From Cucumis sativus (lineage: Eukaryota; Streptophyta; Magnoliopsida; Cucurbitales; Cucurbitaceae), in assembly GCF_000004075.3 (NCBI RefSeq), contig NC_026657.2, forward strand, positions 35,078,732 through 35,142,731: a stretch of DNA of 64,000 nt, written 5' to 3'. Positions 24,250 to 34,851 of the stretch are shown here, piece by piece (the first letter of the stretch is position 1; each line of letters begins with the position of its first letter). The position numbers were made by a program, and so were the translations under genes. Below the pieces are notes generated by a model. The model was not told the DNA's origin. It ran no database searches and saw only the letters and a list, made by a program, of their open reading frames with translations.

Positions 24250-26295
24250 GAATGGAATTGGAAAACTGACGATTCTGAGTGAATTTAGTGCGCAACAGTC
24301 GCTAAACGCTACCCTTGTCCAGATTCATTCATTTCTTCTTCTTCGTCTTCTCAATTGCCCCCTCTATCAATCTTCTCTCTTCTGAGTGTTCTTTCTTTTT
24401 TCTCTTCTGGGTGTTGCTTTTCTCATCTGGGAATTGTATTTTCTTATTCGGGTATTGTTTATTTTTCTCTTTTTTTCTTAATTTTGTTATTGTTTATTTG
24501 TTATTTGTTCTTAATATCACGATTCTTTGCTAATGTACATTTCTGCTCGAACCTTTCTTTGCATGTCATTTGTCTATTTGGATTTCCCATTTAAGTGTGT
24601 GTTTCTAAGTTCTTTGGGGTTGATTAATGGATTAAAATCAAGTTATTCAATTGTGGTAGTTCTTGTGAATTCATTAACATGGTGACTCAGATCAATTGTG
24701 GCAAATGAAACTTGTGAGCAGTAATATTCTTGTTCTTGGTCTTTGATTTCATTGTGCATTTTGCTTTATTTTCTTAGTCTTGGCTATGCTCTATTCTTTT
24801 ATCTGAAGAGAGAAATGGACTAAGAATTGTGGAAGGTAGCACAACATTCTTCTTGATCTGGAAGTTCTCTTAGTTGTACATTTAGGTTGTATAAAAATAA
24901 TAGAAAGATATGTTCTGGCTTTAAAAGAAAGGTTTCTGACGTTCTAAGTTTACATTAAAGTCCAGGCACAATTGAAACGGAATTGGAGATGGAATGTGCA
25001 ACAATCAATATTATGCAGAATGTTTTTTATGGCTTGTAAGAAGATAAGGACACCTTCATCACCAACCAATGGTTTTATCTCGCTAATGGTAGCATTTATG
25101 AGTCGTAACAAAACCTTCTTAAAAATAACAAAGATAATAAAAGCTGACAAACTGGTCATTGGAGAACAGGTTCTAAATTTCTGGTACAGGCACTGACCAT
25201 ACATAGAACAGCCACAAATATACAAATGAGCGTGTGAGGTTTTCCAGAGTAGAAGGTATTGGCTAGGCAAAGTTCACAAGATAATTGGGTCGAGGCTTGG
25301 AGCAACCCACTTTTGGAATTTTGGATTAATCAAAATAAAGATTTAATAGTGCATTTCTCTCTTCAGCTAAAAAAATGTAGTAATTGTAAAATGCCTCTTT
25401 ATTGCTTACTATGGTCAGTGCCATTTTAATATGCCCTATAATTTTGCACGTGGTTACTGCATAACATATCTGGAGTGAGTGCAAACAAGCCTTACTTTTG
25501 CATACCTAAGCTACTAGGTTCTTGGATCTGGACTTGACGGAGAGTGCTGGATGCAATGTCAAGCCAGATGCTTTTATTGGTGTCCTCTCTTCCCCTTGCC
25601 TTTAGGTTGTTTTCTTTTGTTCCCTTCTGAATATATTCATCGTACCTTATAAAAAAAATATTGGTGTCATAGGAATCAAGATTCCTTGAGAACTTTTAGG
25701 AACAATTTCGATTCTCATGGTGTTTTTTCCATTGAAACCTGTGATTGTCACATTCAGTGAATTTGTAGTAACTGAAGATTTTGTCGTGCCTTTTATCAGA
25801 ACTGTTTATCGTGTTACATGAGATACTATTTGGTCTTAAGTTTCCTCTTCTGAAAGATAGCCATCTCTCTCTTCTGATCCTGGGTGTGGGCCTAGCCTCG
25901 GCCGACGGATGCCTCTACTGACTCTTAGTTCTAGCTCTTCGCGAGGCTAGTCCTCACCGCGTAGTGGGTTCTCGTTCTCCTTCAGCATTCTTCCTATCTA
26001 CATTGGTCCTTTTCTTTTATTATTCTCGTAATTTCTCAATCAGTCGTTTTATTATTTATGTATTTATTTATTTTTATGTACTTTTCTCAGCCTTTTGGCT
26101 AAGATCAAGTGTGGTATTATTTATTTTTCTTCTGTCCCAGTCTCTTTGTTCAATTGCCATATCCTATAGAATTTACTTTCTAAATTGTTGGCTGTAACTA
26201 TGAAGTGAAGAAATAAAAGAGATTTTAGCTGACAGTGGCTTATAACTTTGTAAAATGATCAATTACTTGTAGATACAGAAGATCAATACACTCAA
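24250..26295 (+). other. Probable 5' leader and leader intron of the APS kinase gene
   Basis: The stretch 24280-24480 is CT-rich like plant 5'-UTRs. There is no coding exon between it and the start codon at 26296, and an in-frame stop lies about 45 bases before that ATG. I infer a non-coding leader exon near 24.3-24.45 kb and a leader intron of about 1.8 kb ending near 26.27 kb; exact borders are not certain. It contains a GC-rich island (25877-25980) and a U2 snRNA scrap (26083-26117). Confidence 0.45.
26083..26117 (+). ncRNA. U2 snRNA 5'-end fragment (non-functional)
   Basis: The 34-35 bases from TTTCTCAGCCTTTTGG through AAGATCAAGTGTGGTAT match the invariant 5' end of U2 snRNA with about two changes (CTCGG to CTCAG, GTAGTAT to GTGGTAT). 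The match stops there; stem IIa, the Sm site and the snRNA promoter elements are missing. It is therefore a truncated pseudo-copy inside the APS kinase leader intron. Confidence 0.75.
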
Positions 26296-29200
26296 ATGTC
26301 TGCTGTGGGAAATGGAAACAATATTTTCTGGCACAATTGTCCTGTCGGAAAGCCTGAAAGGGAGAAGCTTCTAAACCAAAAAGGCTGTGTTGTATGGATC
26401 ACAGGCCTCAGTGGGTCAGGTCTATTCTCATTTCTTTATTGCACGTTAGTTATATAAAGAGGATGTTTTTTAAAGACATTATGAGCCATTTTCTGTTTTT
26501 GTAGGGTGCTTTTTAGATTCCATTGGAGATTAAGTAATGAATTTAATTTAGTAGTGGCTTCACAATTTGTCACATTTGCCATTGGCTTGTATTTCTTAGC
26601 AGCGCCATGTATAGATATAGAGGATTAGAAACCATTCAATAAATGAAGTTACACGAGACTAGAGAGGGTCACTAGAAAGTAGAATCAATCAAGACGAAGG
26701 AGGCCACAAAAAAGAAAATACAAAAGCAAAAATATCAATCAAGACGAAGGAGCCTATAAAAATGAAAATAGAAAAAGGAAAAGATGCAAAATGTGGCTCT
26801 AGTTGTTAAGAATAGAAAATAACGGATGATTACACCCCAAGAAGAAAAAAACTTTGTAGAGAACATCCAAAAAGAAACATCAAAGTCTGTCACACTCCAG
26901 GTCTCTTTCACACTCCGATTCTTTCCAAAATCTTTGAAACTTCTGTTTCTCTCAAGGTGCAGCCTGCTGAAGAAGCCATCCATTTTCACGAAAAGTAGGA
27001 TGGTCAAGCACCTTATTCGGCATACCTTGACATCTTTGTTATGAGTCAAACTAACACCAATTTTCTCAAGAAAATTAATACAAAAATTTGTGATCAGATG
27101 ACATGTCCATGAAGTATAATTCAAATTTTTAGATCCTTGATTATACAAAATGCACAATAAGGCCTATGATCAAAGATGAGATCTCTGGAAAATCAACCAA
27201 GAGAATTTTTTTTTGAAAGATCTTATTAAGTACAATTTGGGGGTGGAGGGATTTGAACCCGAGACCTCTTGTCCTTGGAAACATACAAATGTCAGTTGAG
27301 CTGAGCTCATGCTAGTAACAACCAAGAGAATCTGATACACTTAAGGAATATGAAGGGAGGAGGACGAGTGTTTGAAAAATAAAGAAGGTTTTAGAAGAGA
27401 ACAATCCAGAAGAAACCGCTTGCCCATTTCTTGCACTTCTTGAGTAGCCTATAGTTGCAATTTTCCTACCTTGTATCAGTAGCAAGTAACAGAAGGTTCC
27501 TTAAGAATTTCCGCAGATCTCTAATAATTTTAAAATGGCGTGTATATATATCTCTGTTATTGAATTTAAGGAACCAAGTTTCCTCTTTGTTAACTTGATA
27601 TGGGCAGTTATTTTGGTCCAATTCATCCTGGCTTCATGGCATGCTGAAAGATATGGTATACAAATATGTTTTTTTTGCAAAGCAGCAAATAGGCAAATAG
27701 GCAAATTTCTTGATTTTTTTTTTTTTTTTGTGGTCTACAGATGCTTTAGAGGTTTAAATCTTAGAGGGTCAGCTCTTTTATTAGAGATCTTTTTCTTATT
27801 TTTGTATAAATGACTTTTCTGTACTTACTAAAAGATGACATATGATTCATGGTAGAGGATCTCACTTCAATAGTTATAAAACACTTTCAAAAACATGTTG
27901 AGGGGCAATCAGGAAGAGTGAATGAAATAATAGAAGTGTCAACAATTTGATTTGGCAAATTTCTCACATGGGAAAAAATAAACATTTTCTTAAAAGTCTT
28001 TGAAACATTTTTCTTTTGTATAATCTATTTTATCTCTCAGGGAAAAGCACTGTAGCTTGCTCATTGAGTAGAGAGCTTTATGCGCTAGGGAAAATTTCTT
28101 ATGTCCTAGATGGAGACAATCTTCGGCATGGATTAAACAAGGATCTTGGTTTTAAAGCTGAAGATCGTGCTGAAAATATCCGCAGAGTTGGTAAGTATGT
28201 TACCTTTTGAAGTAGTACTTGAAATCGACTAGAATATTCGTTAGGATCTTTATTTCATGTAAGATGAACCTGGAAACAACACCCAAAGTATATATAACTC
28301 TGTCTAGCTTTATATTTTGTGATGGATTTGGAGCATCACAATGCATGTGTTTCTGTTGTTATTTGTCTCAGTTTCATTGAATTGGTTGTTAATATTCCTT
28401 TTACAGGCTATTGTTTTTTCAGAATATTTAATTGAGAGGAGGTTAGTGTGAGGAAAACAAGGAAACTTTTACAATTGGTAAAGGTTGAGAGCCCACGTGG
28501 AGAGTGGAAAGGCCATCGCCTTGTCGTTGCTTGTTTGAAGTAGCATGAACGAATGGATGTTTGATTGATATGACTATTGAATTTAGTTGTTGAAACTAAA
28601 AACAATAGTAAATGACTAATAGGTCAAGGGTTCCATTCATGATAATCAGTTGCCTAGGAATTAATGTCTGTATTTTCCTTGACATTCAAATGTTGTGTGA
28701 GATTAGTCGAAGGGTGATAATCTAGTCTAGACACTCACAGATATTAAAATTAAAAAACTAAAAACGGTTTCTTTTTTGTTTTTTTGTTTTAATTTGTTAT
28801 GATAGGGTATTGATTATTGAAGAGTCCTTGTATTAACTCATGGCCGAGCTGGCATTTGAACTATAAAACCTTGGGGAGCATCTCTAGACATTCCAAGTTT
28901 TTGTGCACAAGCATTTTACTTAACCTGCCCTTAACTTTCATATAACATCCGATTTTCTTTTTCCTTGTTACTGCTAAAATGTGTTTATCCATATTTCAGA
29001 TATTTAATTTTCTCTCCTTGTTTGTGTGTCCAACACAGGGGAAGTAGCCAAACTTTTTGCTGATGCTGGTTTAATATGCATTGCTAGTTTGATATCTCCA
29101 TATAGAAGAGATCGGGATTTCTGTCGTGAATTATTGCCCGAGGCAAACTTTATTGAGGCAAGATTTTAAGTAATGGCTGAATCATATTTTGCTTTTGTTA

Positions 29201-29670
29201 TTTTTTCATACACGAACGTGGAATACCTCTTTGTTCAGGTCTTCATGAACATGCCTCTAGAATTATGTGAGGCAAGAGATGCAAAGGGCCTTTACAAACT
29301 TGCCCGAGACGGGAAGATCAAAGGTACACTCGGAGAATCCATTTTTTTGCTTCTTAAAGCACTTGCAGATGGAAAGGAAAATGAACGGTCACATTACACT
29401 GTATTGCAGGTTTTACAGGGATCGACGACCCCTACGAACCGCCTCTGAACTGCGAGGTACAATATCATAAACTACGTTTTAATCAAATCCTTGTTCAAAT
29501 ATTTTTATTTCTTTAGCCAATGTGAAGTCCAAGACTGCTTTATAAAGCTTGCACCTGATGCTGTTCAACAGATTGAACTAAGGCAGAATGATGGAGTTTG
29601 CCCAACCCCATGTGATATGGCAAAGCAGATAGTGACTTTCTTGGAGGAGAAAGGATTTCTTCAAGCTTAG
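26296..29670 (+). CDS. Adenylyl-sulfate kinase (APS kinase), APK3-like
   Basis: Exons 26296-26419, 28041-28190, 29039-29157, 29239-29323, 29410-29456 and 29572-29670 give 207 aa. The enzyme phosphorylates APS to PAPS, the donor for sulfation. Seen: P-loop GLSGSGKST (37-45), [11 protein letters not shown] (64-74), [11 protein letters not shown] (108-118), [16 protein letters not shown] (160-175). No transit peptide, so it looks like a cytosolic isoform such as Arabidopsis APK3. C15 (HNCPVGK) and C48 (TVACSLS) are 33 residues apart, the spacing of the redox pair C86/C119 of Arabidopsis APK1. Intron 3 (29158-29238) starts with GC (ATTGAG|GCAAGA) and ends CAG; it is the only donor that keeps the FIEVFMNM block in frame. 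Intron 1 holds a LINE relic and a SINE; intron 2 holds a second SINE. Confidence 0.96.
26690..27190 (-). mobile_element. LINE C-terminal relic in APS kinase intron 1
   Basis: On the minus strand a broken frame reads [20 protein letters not shown] followed by [16 protein letters not shown]. This is the pattern of the C-terminal tail of plant LINE reverse transcriptase polyproteins (ERNNRVF...EVWSLVRFHVSLW). No intact RT is present. It is antisense to the host gene. Confidence 0.6.
27207..27318 (-). mobile_element. tRNA-derived SINE with perfect 13-bp target-site duplication
   Basis: A 112-bp insertion on the minus strand. It has an A-box-like start (GAGCTCAGCTCAACTGACAT), a clear B box (GGTTCAAATCC within AGAGGTCTCGGGTTCAAATC) and a 3' run of A. 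It is flanked by the identical 13-mer caaccaagagaat at 27194-27206 and 27319-27331, showing retroposition. It lies in APS kinase intron 1, beside the LINE relic. Confidence 0.88.
28575..28760 (+). mobile_element. Degenerate SINE in APS kinase intron 2
   Basis: A B-box-like GGTCAAGGGTTCCATTC at 28622-28638 is followed by TGCCTAGGAATTAATG, TTTCCTTGACATTCAAATG and GTGAGATTAGTCGA...GACACTCACAGATAT, then an A-rich end. The last block matches the SINE fragment at 53921-53987, so the two belong to one family. The ends are not sharp. Confidence 0.65.
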
Positions 29671-32349
29671 TGACAACCTCTGCTTGCAGAATATCTCAAA
29701 CCGTTCCCTCAACCACCCCATTGGCTTCATCAAACAATTCGATCTCTGATGGCAAATGTTTTAAAGAATAGACTGATAGGTAATCAGTACATAATATACG
29801 ATGAGGTTCCTAGAACAAGGAATACAAAAATGTAATTTTTAGATTTTTTAAAAAAATGTAAATCTGGTATCTCTGCAAAGAAGTATTATAATAGAGAGAG
29901 AGAATCTTGATTTTGTGAAATTGCTCACTTATTCTTTCTGTTAAGCAATGTTACGTAGATATGAAGTCATATTGGAAATGCTTCTGACTTGTCGTGAGCA
30001 AAAGCTTACCTCCTTAATTCTATTTAGTTGGAAAGTTGCGATGGATAGCATTTCATAATATAGCATATTAAACCGTGATTTAGAGTTACCTTGGGTTTCA
30101 GGCCACGGTTACCTTTTAAAAAGTAATAGTGAGCCTATTTGATTATATTTAAGCTGTGTTTACCCACTTATAAGATTGATAAAATATTGGTAATCTGAAA
30201 AGTGAACCTTAGTAGCGTTGTAAGTAATCGGTAATTGAAAAAATGGACTTCATTTGATTGTGTTTGTTGTAGTTTATCTATAAGTAATGAAAGTTCGATA
30301 AAATCATTGACAATCTAAAAAGTGAACCTCATTTGATTGAAATTGATAGGACTAACTAGCCGTTATCATTATTGTTATAGATATTATTGCAATATTAGTA
30401 TTATGAATCTATCATGTATGTTATTATTACAATACTGGTATTATGAATCTATCATATCTATAGTTTCTGTTATTGTTCTCGTTATCATTGGATCTAGCAT
30501 TTGCAATAACTACGATAATAATAATAACATTAATCATAAATACGGCATATTATGTCTAGCTTTAAAAGTAATGATAATAACGATTCATGCATGTTACAAT
30601 TGATCTATCGATGAAATTTTGTTACAATTGCACCAATTTTCATTATAATTTGGTAAATATTATCTTATTGTTGTTTACTAGTATTTTGTAATTGTAATCA
30701 ATTATGAGGTTCACCTCAAAATCTGTAATCAAATCGTGTAATTTGATTGATGGACGAAGGGAGCTTAGTTGAATTGTGCTTAAAAATTACGTTGGATTCA
30801 CCACCTTTATCGTTTCCATAATAAATAATGTTGTTGCAACAATATGAAAATTATGAATATGTCACCTTTACTATTACCTTACCTTGACCATTATTGTTTG
30901 CTATTGTCATTATTAAGGTCAAACAATAATATCTAACAAATTCATAATTTTGAGTGAGTGAGAAAAAATAATCAAACTAAGTTTGTGATTGATATTCGTT
31001 ACGATTAATCCATCACTGGAATTTCATTAGGGTGATACTGTTTTTCATTATGAATTGGTAAGCGTGACCTTAGTTGACGTTATGATCAAAGTAATCAAAT
31101 CGACTTATTTGAAATCATTACCTAGTATAATTTATTTGGAGTTAAAATACGATTTTTTATGTTTATAATTTGAATGTATTTTCAATTATCCAGTTTTATT
31201 ATATATATTTCAATAGAATCCTAAGCTTCTAAAAACACATAAATTTTTTGAAATCTATAGGTAAAGTTTAAAATTAAATTGGATAGTAAATCTATTAGTT
31301 TCATAAATTTATGTAAATAGTTTTTAATATTATATTGTTTTTTAAAATGCTCATTTTAAAAACAATAAAAAAATGCTATCTATCATAGCTTAAATTCTTT
31401 GTTACACAATTTCAAAATCAACCTCGCCAATTTAGAAGAAGCAAACCAAACTCTTAAGGCGCCGTTGGGGAAGGAAAGGAAAGAAAATGAATCCTTCTCA
31501 CTATAATCTTTCTCTTTCTTTTCTTCTCTTTCTTAGTGTATTTATTATTCTCTTCAAACTAATCATCTTATTTATTATATTTTCCAAACAAATTAATTAA
31601 TCTCATTCGTCTTCATTTTCTCATCTTCTCTAGTATATTGTTTATCGTTCTCATAAAGAAAAAAAAATGAAAAAAAAAAAAAACAACATAACACAATTTT
31701 TTGTTGTATAGGATCGATGATACAAACTTAAAATACAAATTTCCTTTTGTATTTTATTTATGGTACAATTTGAAGAAACATATTTTACATAAATGAAAAA
31801 AAATAATACAACTTGTTTGTATTGTGTATTGTGTGTACACTCTAAATTTTTTTATATACAAAATCAATTTAAAAATTAATACATATTTGATGTGTGTTGG
31901 AATTACAGTAGAAATGAAATATAAACATTCTTTTAATACAAATTTTCGTCGTTTTGAAAAACAGTACCAACAAAATAAATAAGTTTAGACAAAAAAAAAA
32001 TACAATTTTTGTTTGTATTAAGTTTACAGAAAACATTCCATAACCATTTCTTATACATTAAAAAAATATAATTCAATTTCTTTCTCATATGAGGTTGCGG
32101 TAGAAAAAACAAATATTTGCCATAAATAAAAAAAAAATGTATATTTTGTTATTATTATTATTTTTTCTTTTTGTTAATTTTAAAGGGATATTTATTTTGT
32201 TAGATAATATCATTTGAAGAAAGAAATATATACCTTGGGATTGCATAGCGACAGATTGACTGCAGGTGAGGTTAGCAAACCTCCCCACTCTCTCTGATTC
32301 GATAGACCACAAACACGGTTGAAGCCTCCATGAATGAATCATAAGCGTA
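29671..32349. other. AT-rich intergenic region
   Basis: No gene supported. It holds a tandem duplication near 30385-30455 (ttacaatattagtattatgaatctatcat repeated with changes), ATT/TAA runs, and poly(A) stretches. The right end is the upstream region of the J-domain gene. Confidence 0.5.
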
Positions 32350-34851
32350 ATGCAGGCCCATTTCCTATTGGGGCCGATCCCCATCCCCATTTCCTCTGCT
32401 TCTTCCGCCATCGGTTTCTACTCCTCCCTCATCGCCGATTCCCTTCCTCGGACTTACTCCTGCAACCCCAATTCCAAATCAACCCTTCCCCTTCCTCGAT
32501 CCAATTCCATCGTCTCTTCTTGGTCCGCTGCCATTGACGGCCACCGCAACCATTACGAGCTGCTCGGCGTACCTCCTGCTGCCTCCTCGAAGGAGATCAA
32601 GAAAGCTTTTCGTCTGCTCGCTCGCAAGGTTACTTTAATTTTATGCTCTCATCAGTCCCTTGGCATTCAATTACAAGGATGTTGGATGGAAAATTTCATG
32701 CTAGATTCTTGATAGCCATGATGTTTCTTTGAACCACCGGATTTTGTGCCATTTCACTTGCACTTTGAGTTAATTAGTATTTTGTAATTAATTAAGTAAT
32801 TGTTTTTTTTTTTTCTTGTAACTCTACAAATAGCCAATGTAGATTTGTAATAGGAAGCTTTTGAAATCATTTTTAATATAGAACATTTGGTTCTCTTGGA
32901 GAATGTTCTCTAGTTTTCTTGGGATGGACTTTCCTTGCTTGGCCATTTTCCACTGTATCTCATCATTTTGTTTGAATATTAGTTTAGCTCGAAATGCCGG
33001 AATTCTTTTTTTAACATAATGAATATAGGGTGAGTGGTCAACAATTCATTCAAAAACGACTTTGAACAGACTACTTCTCTTGAAAAGCTTTGTTCTTTAG
33101 TTTGTACAACTGTGCCCTTGACTTCTCAGAAAACAACCTTGAATAGTTGGCTGGACTATACTAGAAAAAGAAGCAGCTGGAGGTTGTGCGGGAAAACCCT
33201 ATTTAAGTTTTACTACGGGAAGTCTGTGTTGAAATGCCAAATTTTTTATACGTTAGAAAAGAAACTGAGAAGATTACTCGAAAAGGCTAAAGTTAAGGCT
33301 ACTTTTGGAGTTTTTACATTTTTAATTGGGTTTAGTTCTGGCTGATGATCTTATTCGTCTTCTAATCTCGTTTTCTTTTTATCTCATGATCTTAACTTCA
33401 GATTTAGGGAAAACTTCAACGATAGAGGACTTTCTTGTGCTTACTATCTTGCATCACTTCTATCTGTGAATTGTTTTAGAGGATCGGGCTGCACAATTTT
33501 TTTCAATATATCTTCCTTAATGCTATTGTTGCGATAATATTTTGTGACTCCTGCTAATGATAGCCACTCACACGATGTATTTTACTCTGAACTGCAGTAT
33601 CATCCTGATGTTAGCAAGGATTCACGAGCAGCTGATGCATTCAAGAGCATACGTCATGCATATGAGGTGAGTATTCTTTATACCAAAATTTCATTTTATA
33701 ACTTTTTTGTTTTATAGATTATTTCATTTCACAATCCACGAATGTTGGTGAAGTCAAAAGCAGGCGTTAGCCAATTATTAGATGGTAGGACAATATATGC
33801 TCTTAAGTTGAGAAAGCATACCCTTGCTTACTGATAAAGGATGTGTTTGGTTTCTTTGGTGTTTATTGAATTGAGTTCAATAATTTATTGATGTAAAAAC
33901 GACTTATAGCTTTCTTTTCCCTCAAATTTGAATTTGTTATGCTCACTGACTGGTGGAAGATATTTGTTTTCTCCTACTCTTAATGATGGTAAAAGTAGCA
34001 AGAATTTAGTTCCTTGTGGCTTCCCATCCTTTAGGATTTTAGTTTTTTGGTTATTGGAAAATTGAATCCACGTACATGTCAGTATGAACCTGTAAATCAC
34101 TTTTTGATACTGATAAATAAAGCTTGAAACCAATTTCTTTTCAGATGGAAACTCTGCTAGTCAGTCAAAAGAGATTTGATGTCATTATTTTGCTTATAAT
34201 TTATAAGTTATAACCCAACCATCTGTTCCATGTTGTCTTTCTGAACAGGTATTATCCAATGAAGTGACAAGAGCTCAGTATGACCGAGCGTTGAAACTTC
34301 AAGAAACTACGGACAGGCCATACAGAGGAAAGTGGTATTATAGTCCTGATTTCGAAGAAAGACAGAAAATTTATAGATGGACTGAACTGAAGCAAAAGAT
34401 TCAGTACGAAAGATATCATAAATATAATAAGTTTCGACAGGATTCTTCCCGCATTGATGAAGAGGAGGGAGAAAGCGACAGCCAACTTAGAAGCCCCTTC
34501 CTAGAAGTACTTAAATCGACATTTCTGTCATTATTTTTAGTACAAATATTCGGCTCCCGATTGTCACTCACCTTTAGCAGCCTGGTGGCACTGCTCGACA
34601 GGAAGTTGGATTCGGGATATAAGATGGGGTATGCAATTGCGTGGCTTTTAGGTGGAAGGGCAGGTGTTCTACTAGCTATATGCCTCTCATTTGCTAGCTG
34701 GATGTGTGGGAAAAGTAGCAGCGGTGTAGTTGCTGTTGTGGTAGTGGCTATGTGGATGGGAACAAATCTTGCAAGATATGCACCACTTCCTCAAGGAGCT
34801 GTTCTTACACTTCTGTACATGTCCATCAAACTTCAAGCTGATTTGAACTGA
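32350..34851 (+). CDS. J-domain (DnaJ/HSP40) membrane protein, probably chloroplast
   Basis: Exons 32350-32628, 33598-33666 and 34249-34851 give 316 aa, all junctions phase 0 and GT-AG. Residues 1-60 are rich in Ser, Pro and Ala with few acids, like a chloroplast transit peptide. The J domain spans about 67-134 (HYELLGVPPAASSKEIKKAF), with the HPD motif at 95-97 created across the first exon junction. This motif stimulates Hsp70 ATPase. A conserved charged linker follows (RPYRGKWYYSPDFEERQKIY). C-terminal hydrophobic segments at about 205-232, 243-268 and 272-290, perhaps a fourth at 297-310, anchor it in a membrane. No zinc-finger region, so it is a type C J protein. The specific Hsp70 partner cannot be told from sequence. 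Start: first ATG giving the transit-like leader. Confidence 0.88.

Noticed and set aside
24950-25270. Minus-strand 106-aa ORF in the APS kinase leader intron
   Set aside because: No recognisable motif, and the plus strand is also open here. Treated as chance or old transposon sequence.
29457-29571. Possible extra APS kinase exon ([17 protein letters not shown]) reading straight into the last exon
   Set aside because: Including it would insert residues where the family has none; direct splicing 29456 to 29572 gives the expected PLNCEIELRQ junction.
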